In this document: positions 9,719 to 21,850 of the stretch, in pieces
Numbering within the stretch: position 1 is the stretch's first letter
Layout: each line of letters opens with the position of its first letter
Origin: Eudorina sp. 2006-703-Eu-15
Taxonomy: Eukaryota; Chlorophyta; Chlorophyceae; Chlamydomonadales; Volvocaceae
Assembly (NCBI GenBank): GCA_003117195.1
Contig: BDSI01000022.1
Span: forward strand, 521,553 to 585,552
Length of the DNA: 64,000 nucleotides
Reading direction: 5' to 3'
The notes under the pieces: generated by a model
The model's database searches: none
What the model was told of the DNA's origin: nothing
What the model saw: the letters and a program-made list of their open reading frames with translations, nothing else
Made by a program: the position numbers and the translations under genes

Positions 9719-12700
9719 ATGCCTCCCGTGAAAGTGTTGCTCAATGGCTGCGGCCGCATTGGTAAGATTATGTAAAATTTTGACATATCAATTGCAGTGT
9801 CAATTACATTCTTTTATACGGCCATCAAATTGTGCAGGGCGCCTTGCGTTTCGAGTCGCTTGGATGCAGCCGGATGTTTTCCAGTTTGTCCATTTGAACG
9901 ACATCACTGCGATCGAGTCGGTTGCATATCTGCTCAAGTATGACTCCGTCCACGGTAAGCCTCACGGTTGCCACTCGGATTCGTGGATTAACATGACTTG
10001 TGCTACAGGCTTTCTTGATTTTTCCTTTGTTTTTAACGAAGCACGTATGCATTCAACCTCGGCCCTGCCTAAAAACGACGCCATGTGACATTTTACGAAC
10101 GCCGTACCACGACAGATCGGTATCCCGTCACTGCCAGTTGTGGTATCTAACCTCAATTTCCGTTCCCGCTTGCCCCAGGAACGTGGGGTCCTGAAGTGGC
10201 CGTGGATGGCAACACGATTGTCATCACCGACGGCGATCGCGTGGACCGCATCCCCTACACCAACTGCAAAACCATCGAGGGGGTGAGATGGGGACCGCCC
10301 GGGTGCCGTGTTACGAATTGACAAGGCAGCACCCAACCTGTCAACACTTGACATCACCGGGACCCCGGACCCGCCAACGCTACCCTTCCACCCACCCGCG
10401 CCCTGCCTCAGATTACCCTGGTCGAGGGGACCAGCGTGGACATGGTGTACGAATGTACGGGAGTTTTCCTGACGCGCGCGAAGATCGCGCCGTACTTTGA
10501 CCACATCGGCACCAAGAAGGTCGTGGTGTCGGCGCCCGTGAAGGACACGCCGGCGGTGCTGAACGTGGTGGTTGGTTGCAATGAGGTGCGCACCGTTGGT
10601 CGTTGGTCGTTGGGAGTTGGGAGTTACGACACGTCGTGAGAAGGGAGCGTCGATCGCTCCACCGACGTCTCCCAGAGCGGAACACATCCCTGGGTCCACG
10701 AATCTGACCCGTGGGTCATCGAAGAAGCGGCCGCACTGCTGCACCGCACCTCACCGCACCGCACTGCACCTGGGCACCTCGTGCCTGAGACGGTGGTCCC
10801 TTAGCCCGGTAATGGCTGCGACGTCGGGTTGCTGTGGTCGCACCCCCCCACCCCCCACCACGGTGAGCGCATATTTCAAGTATTTATGGTAAGTAACTTG
10901 GGTCGCGTATTGACTCCTGTGCCACGCATCGGTTCCCCAATCCTTACCCACCCCCCACCACCGCCCCGCGGGTCGTTCGCGGGCCCCCCACCCCGAGGGG
11001 TTCTCGGTCAAGGGTGCAAGGGTGTGAGGGGCCATGGCAATCCGACAGGGTTGCGCAGCGCAACGCACCCACGTGCTGCCGTACCGCTCATGCACTTGGT
11101 TTTACCTACCGGGAGGGTACGGGGCGTGGGCCGTTGGGCGCTTGACGCTATCGGTTCCGCCGCCGCATTGCGCCGCCCCTGTACTGCTTGCAGGACAAGT
11201 ACGACCCGGCCACCGACAACATCATCACCGCCGCATCCTGTACGACCAACTGCCTGGCGCCCGTCGTCAAGGTGGGGTCCCTGGCCGCCTGCCCGCCATG
11301 CAACGTGATTGCCCGCACCGATGGCCCCGACCGAGCTGCCGTACAAACGGTGCTCCCCCGCGAAGAATCTTGAGTGACTCGCGGCCACTCGACGCCACTC
11401 GACGCACGCACCACGTTTTCGTGTCGCGGTCCCCCGCCCGGCCCCCACCCCCTCCCCCGGACCCCCCCATGTCAAGCTAGACAGCGAAACCGCAAAAACG
11501 CACCAACCGGGAAACCGATAACTGCCGATGTTGGGATACATCCCCCGCCCCCGCTGCCACCCCCGCTGCCACCCCCTCCCCCTCCCTCCCTCCCTCCCTC
11601 CCCCTCTCCCAACCGCCCCCAGGTGATCCACGAGAAGCTGGGCATCGACCGGGGCTGCATCACCACCATCCACAACCTCACCAACACACAGGTAAGGATT
11701 CGGGCGGGCGGGTTCCTTTTCTAAACACAGGTAAGGGGTAGGGAGGATCTTAGCAGGGGGTGGGGGTGGGGGTGGGGGTGGAGGGTGTAAAACCCAACAG
11801 TGCATCAGCTGCGCAAGGTGGCGGCAGCGGCGCGGAGGCGCGTATGACCTCGCGTGCCTTCTCGAGTGGCTTTCCCGCGGGGCCGAAAGAGGAGGGAGGG
11901 CGGGGCCGCCGCTGAGCGGCCCAGCCGCCATCCGCTCCACCCCTGCCGGACCCCTGACCCCTGCCCCGGCTGCTGCGGCTGCTGTTACTGCTGCAGACCC
12001 TAGTGGATGCGCCCAACGCCAAAAAGGCGGACCTGCGTCGGGCGAGGTGGGGAGGGGGAGGGGAGGGGGAGGGGGAGGGGAGGGGGAGGGGGAGGGGGAG
12101 GGGGAGGGGGAGGGGAGGGGAGGGGGAGGGGGAGGGGGAGGGGGAGGGGGAGGGGGAGGGGGAGGGGGAGGGGAGGGGAGGGGGGGGGGAGGGGAGGGGG
12201 AGGGGGAGGGGAGGGGGAGGGGGAGGGGAGGGGGGAGGGGAGGGGGAGGGGGAGGGGGAGGGGGAGGGGGAGGGGGAGGGGGAGGGGGAGGGGGAGGGGG
12301 AGGGGGAGGGGGAGGGGGAGGGGGAGGGGGAGGGGGAGGGGGAGGGGGAGGGGAGGGGGAGGGGGAGGGGAGGGGGGGGGGGGGGGGGGAGGGGGAGGGG
12401 GAGGGGAGGGGGGGGGGGGAGGGGGAGGGGAGGGGGGAGGGGGAGGCGGCTGCTAGGGTGGGGACCCGGGGACTGGGACTGGGACTGGGGTGGGGCTGCC
12501 GCGGGGTGCGGTCCACGGACTGCTGTTGGGGGGCGACCACCAGGGGGGCTTGGGACGGGTTTGCCGGGCGGCTGCCGCTGTCAGGATAGGGCCTTGGGGC
12601 CACGGTGTGTGCAGCCAGGGCGGGGGTGGGGGACGCCCAAGCGTGGCCCTGTGGAGCGTGTGTACGGCCTGTGCGCGGCGGCTCTGAAACCCATGCCGTA

Positions 12701-15365
12701 CCCTGCGCCGTCGTGTCTTGCCCTGCTGCCAGGTCCGGCCTGGTCAACCTCGCCCCCACCTCCACGGGCAGTGCCACCGCCATCGCCCTGATCTTCCCGG
12801 AGCTCAAGGTACGGCATAGGGCTGTACGAGGGTACGACCGACCGCCGGCTGGACCCCTTGCCGGCCGCTCCCTCCGCACCTGGCGTACGGTATCCTGCTG
12901 CCCCGGCTGTCGCCGCCCACATGCTTCACTGCCCTGGTGCACCAGTGTCGGCGATCGGCGATCGGAACGAGTCGCCCTCGACCCCGACCCCTCCCCCTCC
13001 CCGACCCCGACCCCACCCCCGACCCCGACCCCACCCCCGACCCCGACCCCGACCCCACCCCCGGCCCCCACCCCACCCCCCTTGCAGGGCAAGCTCAACG
13101 GCCTGGCGGTGCGGGTGCCGCTCACCAACGCCTCCATCACCGACTGCGTCTTCGATGTGAGGCGGCCCACGACGGAGGAGGAGGTCAACAAGCTGCTCAA
13201 GGTGGGCGTGTGCGCGCGTAAAAGAGAACTGTGTAAAAAACCTTGTGCGTGTGCGTGTGCGTGTGTGTGGGGGGGGAGGAGGGGTTGGGGCTGGGAGGTA
13301 CGGGCGGGGGCGAAGGGGGGAAGTGGAGATCCTGGGGCCGTTCGGAGGTGTGTATGTGTATGTGTATGTGGGGTCACGGCAACGGCAACGGCAACGGCAA
13401 CGGCCACTCGGGGGTACCGATCGCGAAGGTCACCGCGATTACGGGATCGGCGATGGCGGTAGTGGAGCTCGCGGGGGATGAGCAGTTTTATGAAATTTAG
13501 AGTTCGCGCAATGTGAGGAAACGTCCCAGTACAGACCGCCATCATGTGCTTGTCGTCATCTCACCTCACCCGCGACCCGCGTCCAGCACTGTCGTCCCAC
13601 ACTGTCGTACTTCGACTCCCAACTGACCTCCGAATGAATACAACCTCCTGGCAGCGAACGACAACTGCCTGGCGCCTGCACCGACCTGTCCACCTCCTCC
13701 CCTCCCTGAAGTATTGACCCCAGGATGGAGGGGAGGGGTCTGTTGCCTAGTTGTCCCCAAACCCTCACTGTTGAAGGAGCCCTTCCAACCCTTGGCCCTT
13801 GTCAACCCTTTATTGATGACCTCCCCCGCCCCCGCCCCCGCCCCCGCCCCGCCCCCGCCCCCGCCCCCGCCCCGCCCCCGCCCCCGCCCCCGCCCCGCCC
13901 CGCCCCCGCCCCCGCCCCGCCCCGCCACCCATCGCAGGAGGCGAGCGAGACCTACCTGAAGGGCATCCTGGGCTTCGATGAGGTGCCCAAGGTGGGGTAC
14001 AGGGGCTGTGGGCTGTGGGGCGATGGGGTCGCGGGTGTGAGAACTGAGGGCGACAGTAACACACGCGTGTGGCCACCTACCTACCTCGCCGTAGCCCCTG
14101 TACCCTCCGCCCCCTGTACCCGCCACTGGCGCCCACGTGCGACCTCTGGGGTGCCTCACCCCAGCCAGCGATAGCCCTCCGCGCGCTTACTCTGTCGTTA
14201 TTATTATTGATTTTACAGCGGACCCCGGGGGTCACAGGTTGCAGCCCTAGCCGCAACCTCTGTGATGTGATCGTGCCTCCCCAACCCCCTCCCCCTCCCT
14301 CCGCCTCCCCTTCCCTCCGCCTCCGCGTCCCTCCCGCCTCCCGCCCGCCTCCCGCCCGCCTCCCGCCCGCCTCCCGCCCGCCTCCCGCCCGCCTCCCCGC
14401 CCGCCTCTCCCCGACACGCAGGTCAGCACCGACTACGTGAACGACGCCCGCAGCTCCATTGTCGATGCGGCCTGCACCCAGGTAGGTGGGCTGTGCTGGG
14501 GTCGGGTTGGGGTTGCGTGGACAAGTACTACGCAATCGGTGATTGTTTCGCGATTTCGCTGTCTTTATTGACAAAAAGGGGGTTGCGTGGGACCTGGGAC
14601 GGGATTGGGTTTCGGAGGAAAGGCCAACCCACACGCGCGGCGGGTGGGGGACGGCCCCCAGGGGGCGTTTCAGATTACGATCAACCCTGGACCCAGAACC
14701 AGAACCAGAACCAGTGCTTTGAAGGGCCTCGTGGGGAAGTCAAGCCCGCCAAGCATACGGGGCGTGCGAGGAGTCACGGGTGCGTGTGGATCGCGGCATA
14801 CGGAGGTCCACGGGTGGGCGGGGAGATGCGGGTGGGCGGGGTGGCGGGTGGGATGATAGGGGGATGTGGGTGAGTCAAGGGTCGGGCGGTGCGGGGGCGC
14901 ATCCGGTACTGGGGTAGTGAGTCGAGTTTTCGCGGGCACGGAGTTCGTTGGGGGTTTTAGGCTGGGCAGGTGTAGGGAGGGTGGTGTTCGGGGTTGGGGG
15001 TTCGGGGTTCGCAGTGCAGGGCCCCGCCGTCCACACCCAAGGTCACGCGAACACCGCAGCCACCCGCCCGCCCGCCGGCCCGCCCGCCGGCCCGGCCCGG
15101 CCCGGTCCGGCCCGGCCCGGCCCGGCCCGGCCCGGCCCGGCCCGGCCCGGCCCGGCCCGCGCTACGCGAGATGTGCGACAGCAGTATTGCACATCAGTAC
15201 CGCCGCTGCATCCCCTGAATGCACCCTCTTGAGTGCACTGTACCCTGAACACATCTGTAGGTCATCGACGGCACGATGGTCAAGATCTATGCATGGTACG
15301 ACAACGAGTACGGCTACAGCTGCCGCATGGTGGACCTGGCCAAGTACGTGGCGGCGCGGATGTGA
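9719..15365 (+). CDS. GAPDH: Glyceraldehyde-3-phosphate dehydrogenase, ArsJ-associated type
   Basis: Twelve predicted exons: 9719-9761, 9838-9954, 10179-10282, 10412-10585, 11194-11271, 11623-11691, ~11998-12046, 12733-12808, 13088-13201, 13938-13991, 14422-14481, 15261-15365; about 345 residues, normal for the family. The enzyme oxidises glyceraldehyde 3-phosphate using NAD(P) and phosphate; with arsenate it yields 1-arseno-3-phosphoglycerate. Seen: nucleotide-binding NGCGRIG, VHLND, the active-site SCTTNC with catalytic Cys, [31 protein letters not shown] and the C-terminal WYDNEYGYS. There is no transit peptide and no CP12-binding GapB tail, so it is not the photosynthetic enzyme. The start (RLAFRVAW, then LLKYDSVHG) and [12 protein letters not shown] resemble, from memory, the GAPDHs encoded beside bacterial arsJ. 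Exon 7 does not join exon 6 in frame at the obvious acceptor (see findings). Introns contain GGGGGA and CCCCCG tracts. Confidence 0.93.
12047..12446. repeat. GGGGGA-type repeat in GAPDH intron
   Basis: About 400 bp of G4-5A units directly after the donor of GAPDH exon 7. It is the longest quadruplex-prone tract of the window. The 845-residue Pro/Ser minus-strand open frame across it is a by-product. Confidence 0.95.
13816..13926. repeat. CCCCCG-type repeat in GAPDH intron
   Basis: C4-5G units run almost to the acceptor of the exon beginning at 13938 and probably replace the normal polypyrimidine tract. Confidence 0.9.
15068..15158. repeat. CCCGG repeat in GAPDH last intron
   Basis: About 90 bp of GGCCC/CCCGG units, self-complementary and able to form hairpins on either strand. 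It lies about 100 bp before the last GAPDH exon. Confidence 0.9.
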
Positions 15366-15420
15366 CCCGACTCTCCATTTCTTGGATTCGTTGCCACCGG
15401 CGGCCTTGGATGCGGGGGGG

Positions 15421-15451
<31 letters not shown>

Positions 15452-17729
15452 AGGAAGGTTGCGCGGAAGGTGGACGGCGGTGTCGTGCACCGATGACGGC
15501 ACGTACGGCAATTCTGTGGCGCCGTCAACCGACAGCTGGTGGACGCCTCAGCAGCCAAGTTGACAGCTCTACGCCCAGACAGACAGACAGACAGACAGAC
15601 AGACAGGCAGGCAGACGCGCTGTGCTCGGCAGCCGCTTCACACTTCAGCAGGATGTGTATATCCCGCCGGGAGATCCCCGTCGCGCCCGTCCGAGGAGTG
15701 CGCGTGACCGGCGCAGCACCACCAGCCTACGACGGCGAGCCTACCACCAGGGACCCGGAAAGCCCACCTGAGCCGTCAGAAGGGGGTCCCGACAGCAGCT
15801 CGCGAGGCACCTGCAGCGGCGCGTCACCCTCCAATTGGGAGAGGTGATCACGTCCAACCGCTGTCCAGCTGTGACGTGCTCGTGTCCAACCGCTGTCCAG
15901 CTGTGACGTGCTCGTGTTCAACCACACCCCCGCCGGGCATGACGCCCCCCCATGTCCTTTCATGGAGGCCACCTTCGGGCGACTTCCCTGGGCGGCTACA
16001 ACTGTTTTCGTTTGGGGTCGTCTAGGGTCCTGTCGGGCCGGGATGTACACCGTACTGCAAGGTTTGGGCGCTCGCCCCGAACCGAGCCGTGGGTCCGTTG
16101 CTTAAAGGTCAAAGCTGTACTGCTGGCGGTATCCTGCACCCTCTCAGCCGGGTCTGGAGTCCGCTGTGTGCCGTCGTAACTCTAGTGTCAGTGAGGGTGC
16201 AGTACGTGTTACAATTTTGGGGGAAGTGCACTGCTGCGCGGGTTTGGCGGCATACAGGGCCCGTGCTACCGGCTGGTACGCCGAGCAGTTGGGGTCGGCT
16301 CGTCGGTGAGCCCCCCGCTGATGGCGAGCGGGTAGTGGGGCCGACCCGCAGGGCCCCATTTCATTGAAGAAGCCTCCTGGCCACACTCCTCCGCCTTGAT
16401 GGTTCAGCCTCGCCCCGATGGCGCACATACCGGTCCACCGGACCACAAGCGCACCGGAGGCCCGCCCCAGGAACAGAGCATAACGGGCATAGCTCCGGAA
16501 CCACTCCGGTCAGAAGAACCAGCTGCGCCTCACGAAGGACACGGCCCACTTGGGAAACGCACATGTGCCCCCAGGCCCGGAGCGGCTTCCTTCTGCCCTC
16601 GCCACCGAGGACCAGCCACTAGCGTGCTAGGAGAAAGGACACCCTAGAGCTGGGTGTTTTGGCGCCCTGTTAGGAGCCGGAATCCGTATGCGTGGGCGTC
16701 TTCGCAGGTGCTGCCAAGCGAGATAAGGGGGGCACCCTGCACCCAAGGGGGTGATGTATTAAGCGGCATAAGGGGGACACCACACCCCGGGTCGCCGCCT
16801 CTGGACCACGTGCTGTGCTGTGCGATGTCCGCCCTCGCCTCGCCTGGTGCTGTGCTGCGCCGCCGCGTCGGAGATTCAGGGTAGTGGCGGGCAGGTTTTT
16901 GTCGCATGAGGCTTTGGCGATGGATGTGGATGTTGCGTGCTAGCTCCCGTAACAGTCGTGCTCGAGCTCTGCACGTGCTTCGTCGAGATATGCGCACAAG
17001 AACACAGCTCTGACGGAAGCAGCAGGGACCTAGCAGCGCACCGTGTTCGGGCATGACCGATCACCCAGTCACCCAGTTGGCTTCCGAAGGGTGGCCCAGA
17101 TTATCACAGAGTAACGGAGAAGGATGTGCGGTATGAGCAGCAGGGCGCAACATGGCTTGCACAGCACAGGTAAACGAGGTAGTCCGCAGGTTAGAAGATG
17201 ATCGTCAGTCGCTGTCAGAGTGCAAACTTTGCATGGCTGCGGGTTTGCTTGGCATCATGTTTTAATGGCACAGTGGTTATTGTAAAATCAGTAGAACGAC
17301 GCGAGAGCAAGGGGAAAGCGCTGAACACTGCTTACAAATATGTGCAAGCTTTACACTTCGGTTAGGAAATGTATGCAGAGGAAAAGACAAATTATGAACG
17401 TATTGTGAGTCACGGGTTATACATGATGGATTTGCACTTCGTTGATGCTTCGGTCTGTGAAGGGCAGTCATCCACGTCGAACACTTAGAGCTAGCCATAT
17501 TCAAGATGTCAAATTAATAATGCTGCAAATGCATATTATTTGGATTATTACAACATCAATTGCCGTGTAAAATCGCCATGCTACTAGTCACATGGGGGGC
17601 CGTGAAAAGAGCCCATTCCAAACAAAACACTCAGAACCACCATCCTGACATATGAGATATTGTTTTTACGGAAGACATATGTGCTTACCTGTTTGAATAT
17701 TGATGACGCCATAAAGTACAGGTCCGCTC
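15366..17729. other. Intergenic region between GAPDH and a protein kinase gene
   Basis: No gene supported over 2.4 kb. It holds a CTG triplet run (15421-15450), a (GACA)n run (15579-15604), two tandem copies of a ~32-bp unit (about 15853-15917) and an AT-richer stretch (17200-17720). The first TGTAA after the GAPDH stop is at 17281-17285, which would imply an unusually long 3' UTR. Confidence 0.5.
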
Positions 17730-20700
17730 ATGTCTTCCTTTAGCAGAATGTTCCGCAGCTGCTTTGGCAAATCAAGCACGCGCAATGATAATCCTCGAGA
17801 CCACGCCCAGGGCGGTGGAGGAGGAGAGACCGCCCCGTCAGGGTCCAGGCTTCGTCACGTGGAAAACCACAACATGAACCCCGTCAACGGGCCAAACGAC
17901 GTGATAGTACCTTCGGAAAACGTAGCAAGCGCTTCCGTCCAAGGTGCGGCCACCAGCGTCGCCTCCACAAGACCGGGCGACGCCACCTCCGGTTTAAGGA
18001 CTCGCCTCAACGCTTCAAAGCTTCAGGAAATGGACCCTGAGAAAGTTGTTATGTGCGATGCCTCCCAAATTATGAATGGACTACGCTTGAGGCAACACGA
18101 GCTCGGGCGAGGCTCATATGGTATTGTTGTCACCGGTGAGACAAGTTCGTATAAACTACCATGTTTTTTTTATTACATCTTATCTATCGATGCGCGCCGC
18201 AGGAACGTACTGGGGCGTCAGCTGTGCCGTCAAGGTCATGCTGTCGACCGGCCTTGAAAAAGCCGCTCTTCGCGAGCTGCTCCTTGGGCCAAGCCTGGTG
18301 CACCCACATATTGTGTCGGTGAGGTTGTTGATGCCTCGTTGTAACCTTGTTCTGAACGTTAGTCATGCTAACCACTTCCTAAGCCGCCTCGTGATTTCCT
18401 ATGTTTTTTCTAGACCTTCGCAACACGCGCGGCGCACCTGACGGATTCCTTCTTTGATCTCCTCGAAGGCAGCAGCAGGTGCGTAGCTGTTAGCTCGGCA
18501 GTAGTGGGGCCGCACAGTGTCAGCGTGTCACCCTTTATTTGCTCGTCATCGTCATGCTGAGGACCGCATGCTGCATACCACTTTGTGGACAGCAACCAAC
18601 AGGGGCCACCAGCCCAACGGGGTCGGCCGACAAATTCCTCGCTGGGAACGCACTGTCCGTGCCCAGCCTTAATCCAGAACGATGCGGGCACACCGAGGGA
18701 CATACATGCCTAGCAGGCTGGTGTTTCTAGATGGTGCCCTTTCTCCTCAACTTGCATTGGACTCGGTCGTCCCCCCGTCCCTTTTTTGATCACGCCCCTC
18801 CCCCTCCCCGGTTTCCTTGCGCAGCCAGGGAGAACGGGACCCCACGGCGCCCCGCGCTCTCCAGCCGCTGCCCATCCACTCAGGCAAGTGCAGCGCAGGC
18901 GCACCTGGACATGGCAACGCGGAAGTTGAACAGAGTTAAACGCCCGCCCGAACCACCGACCCACCGACCCACCATACACACGTTGAAAGTGGTTGTACCC
19001 TATACCCTCCCTTCCCTCACCCTACACCCTATACCCTATACCCTCCCTTCCCTACACACTCCCCACCATATGCCCTCCCTACCCTGTACCCGGCCCCAGG
19101 CGACGGGTTCGGTGACCCGACGGGTTTGGACGACGGTATGGAGCCGCTGTTGGTGCTGCACCAGCTGCTGCACGCTCTCGGGGTAGGACGCGGCAGCCGG
19201 CGGGAAGCGACCCATGGGTCAGTGACGGTCCGGTGTGGTCGCGTCGCCGCTCATCCTTGCCCAAGGCTCCCTCTGAGGACTCATCGCACGTAACTCATCC
19301 GTCTCATCAGTGATGATCCGGATCATCGCAATCGCCGCCGCCGAGCGCCGACCTGAGCTGAGTTGCGCCGCCCCGCACGTCGTGTTGCGCCGCAGGCGGA
19401 GACGGGCAAGATGGTGGTGATTGTGGTCCAGGAGTACTGCGACCGGGGGACGCTGGACAACGCCATCAAGAAACACATCTTCGAGCCCAACCCGATGTGG
19501 GGGCTGCGGCTGGCGAGGCGGACGCTGCTCCGCACGGCGGGCGAGATGGCGCGGGGGCTGCTGCACCTGCACGACAATGGCATTATCCACGGGGATCTGA
19601 AGGTACGGGGCAAAGTGTACGACAAGGATGGCGGGCATTAACGCCAAGGCGCGGCCGCCGTTGGTAACCTTTTGCGGCCCCGGGGGAAGGGGCGGGCGGG
19701 GGTCTGATTGCCGCAGGACCTGACCGACCCTTCCCTGGCGTGTTACGTACGGGCCCGCGGGTCATTTCGGATCGCCCGCCCGCAGCAGCCTAGGTACTCG
19801 TCGCCCTCTCCCCTGGTTTCGCACCGCACGGCTGTTCCTTGGACTCGAGCTACCGTAACCCTAGAACCCACACAGCTGACACAGCTAATACGCATGCATG
19901 CCCTGCACACATACACAACCAACCGCCCCGCCGGCCCCCCCCTCCCCTGGTTTCCTCCCTCCCCAGCCCGCCAACGTGCTCCTCAACAGCTCCAAGGAGG
20001 ACCGCCGGGGCTTCTCCGCCAAGCTGGGGGACTTCGGGCTCTCCCACGTGCTGCCCGATCTAGCCACCAGCCTGGTGACCCGGAGCTGGGGATCCGTGGC
20101 CTACATGGCGCCGGTGGGTGGGCGTTGGGGAGGGGATGGGGGGTTGAAATGAGAGTAACCAAACCCTGGAACGAAGCCGGGCTCACCCAGCGTACCTAGC
20201 ACACGATGGGTGGGGGGACGGAGGTGGGAGGGGCGTTGAGAGTCCGGTGGGCGGGCTGGAGGGAGGGCGCAGAGAGGGAGGACGGGGAGGAGCGGCACGG
20301 TATATACCGGTAAGCCACACGGAAGCGCCGCCTCGACCGCATGGCCTGACGCATGGCGGACTTGTCTTGCGCGAATATCATGGGGGCTGCTGGGGGGCGC
20401 TAATCGGGTACGGACGCCTCCCCCTGTACCCCCCCGGTGGCATCCACAACGCATGCCGGCCCGCCGGCCCGCTCTGTTCGCTTCGCTTGGAGACCTCCCG
20501 CCGGATTCCTTTGCCTTCCTCATCCTCCGTCACCTCCCTCCCTCCCCATCCATCCATCCATCCATCCATCCCGGCGCAGGAGGCCTTCGACGGGAAGGTC
20601 AGCCTGGCCACGGACGTCTGGGCGTTTGGCGTGTGCCTGTGGGAGATGCTGACGGGCCAGCGGCCGTACCGCGGCATGAGCCAGGGTGAGTCGGAGCTGT

Positions 20701-21766
20701 TGCCTTGAGGGTGTGTGTGTGTGTGTTGCTTAGGCAGGCAGGGCAGGGGCGCGTGGCGTGCAAGGGGCATAGCTGAGCCCGGGAAGTGCCCGTATGCCGC
20801 CGAACCGCGCTGCCCGAACCCATAGGGCAATTAGAAGGATACAAGAGAGCGTGTATGTGTGTGTATGTCATTAGCTAGCCAGCCGGCACATGGGGACGAT
20901 TTGGGCACGAGGAAGGGAAGAGCTGGTCGGTAAGAAATACAGTCATGTTGTTGGTGTACACGAAAACTAACACAGACTTACAGCGGTGGCGCGGCGCTAT
21001 CATTGGCGCAGATGCGGGATAGGTCACAGTAAACGGGATAGGACACAGTGAACATGATAGCACTGCACAATATGGATCCCGGCGAACGACAGAGGTGTAC
21101 AGCTAGCGCTGTAACGGGGACGCATGATTGCGCTGTGGGGCAATGTGGGGCCCGGCGGATGCTGGCCACACACCCGACCGAGGACGGGATGCCACCATGC
21201 AGGAGATGCATCGGTGGCGTTTGCGGGGTGTAGATATGTGGTGTAGATAGGAGCTTGTGGTATAAAGGATGCAGTGGTGCGCTTCTTGGACGCCATCGCC
21301 TTCCCTCCTCGTCCTTCGACTCCATCGCCCTGCTGTCTCGATCGACGCCTCCGCCATCTCCGAACCCCTCTCTCGCCGAGACTCCTTCCCCCCCTCCCTC
21401 CCCGACGTCCTATACCCCGCTCCCCGTCCGCCGCCTTGCCGCACCCCTCCCTCAGAGGACGTGATCCGCGGCCTCCAGGACCAGACCCTGTCCCTGCCCT
21501 GGCCCGACGGTGCCCCCATGGCGGCACCCGTCATCGCCCTGGGCCGCCGCTGCCTCAGCTTCACTCCGGCGGACAGACCCACCTTCAAAGTCATCGTACA
21601 GGAGATTGTGGAAGTCGAGAGGGCTATCCGTCAGGAGGCCGTGGCGCCTCAACGCGGGGAGGGTCCGGCGGCAGATAGCGTGACGACGTCGTCGGCGGCG
21701 GCTGACACATCGACCCGTGGGTCGGTGGGGCGCACGGGCGGCATCACCAGCTTGTTGGAGCTGTGA
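17730..21766 (+). CDS. TKL-like serine/threonine protein kinase, cytosolic
   Basis: Nine exons in phase (17730-18135, 18203-18318, 18414-18478, 18825-18883, 19100-19182, 19396-19602, 19967-20113, 20580-20685, 21456-21766) give about 499 residues. Residues 1-125 are a low-complexity N-terminal region with a basic/Cys start (MFRSCFGK). The kinase domain shows the Gly-rich loop LGRGSYGIVVTG, the ATP lysine in CAVKVM, hinge VVQEYCDRGTLD, catalytic loop HGDLKPANVLL, DFG in LGDFGLSHVL, MAPE split across exons 7 and 8, DVWAFGVCLWEMLTGQRPY and RPTF near the end. The catalytic HRD is HGD, so it is a non-RD kinase but still has the key Lys, Asp, Asn and DFG. No signal peptide or membrane helix. Intron 4 uses a GC donor (GCAAGT at 18884). 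Substrate unknown; it belongs to the large family of algal TKL kinases. No visible link to the arsenic cluster. Confidence 0.88.
20721..20850 (+). repeat. Dispersed repeat family C, copy 1
   Basis: The segment with core GCAAGGGGCATAGC, then GAGCCCGGGAAGTGCCCGTA, recurs at 34787-34925 (+) and 34255-34380 (-). It lies in an intron of the kinase gene. Confidence 0.7.
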
Positions 21767-21850
21767 GGTAGGCGAGGCACCGATTTGGCGGCTGAACGAC
21801 GATACGCTCCTGGCGGGGCGGCCACGGTCAGAAGGCCTTGGGCGGCCAAG

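Noticed and set aside
11008..13545. 845-codon minus-strand open frame, Pro/Ser-rich
   Set aside because: It is antisense to six GAPDH exons and its middle is the complement of the GGGGGA tract; the openness comes from the repeat.
16144..16564. Overlapping minus-strand frames downstream of GAPDH
   Set aside because: Considered as a transposon or gene fragment, but no motif was convincing and frames change within 100 bp.
17730..21766. The TKL kinase as a fourth member of the arsenic cluster
   Set aside because: It is only adjacent; nothing in its domains or promoter points to arsenic or phosphate signalling.
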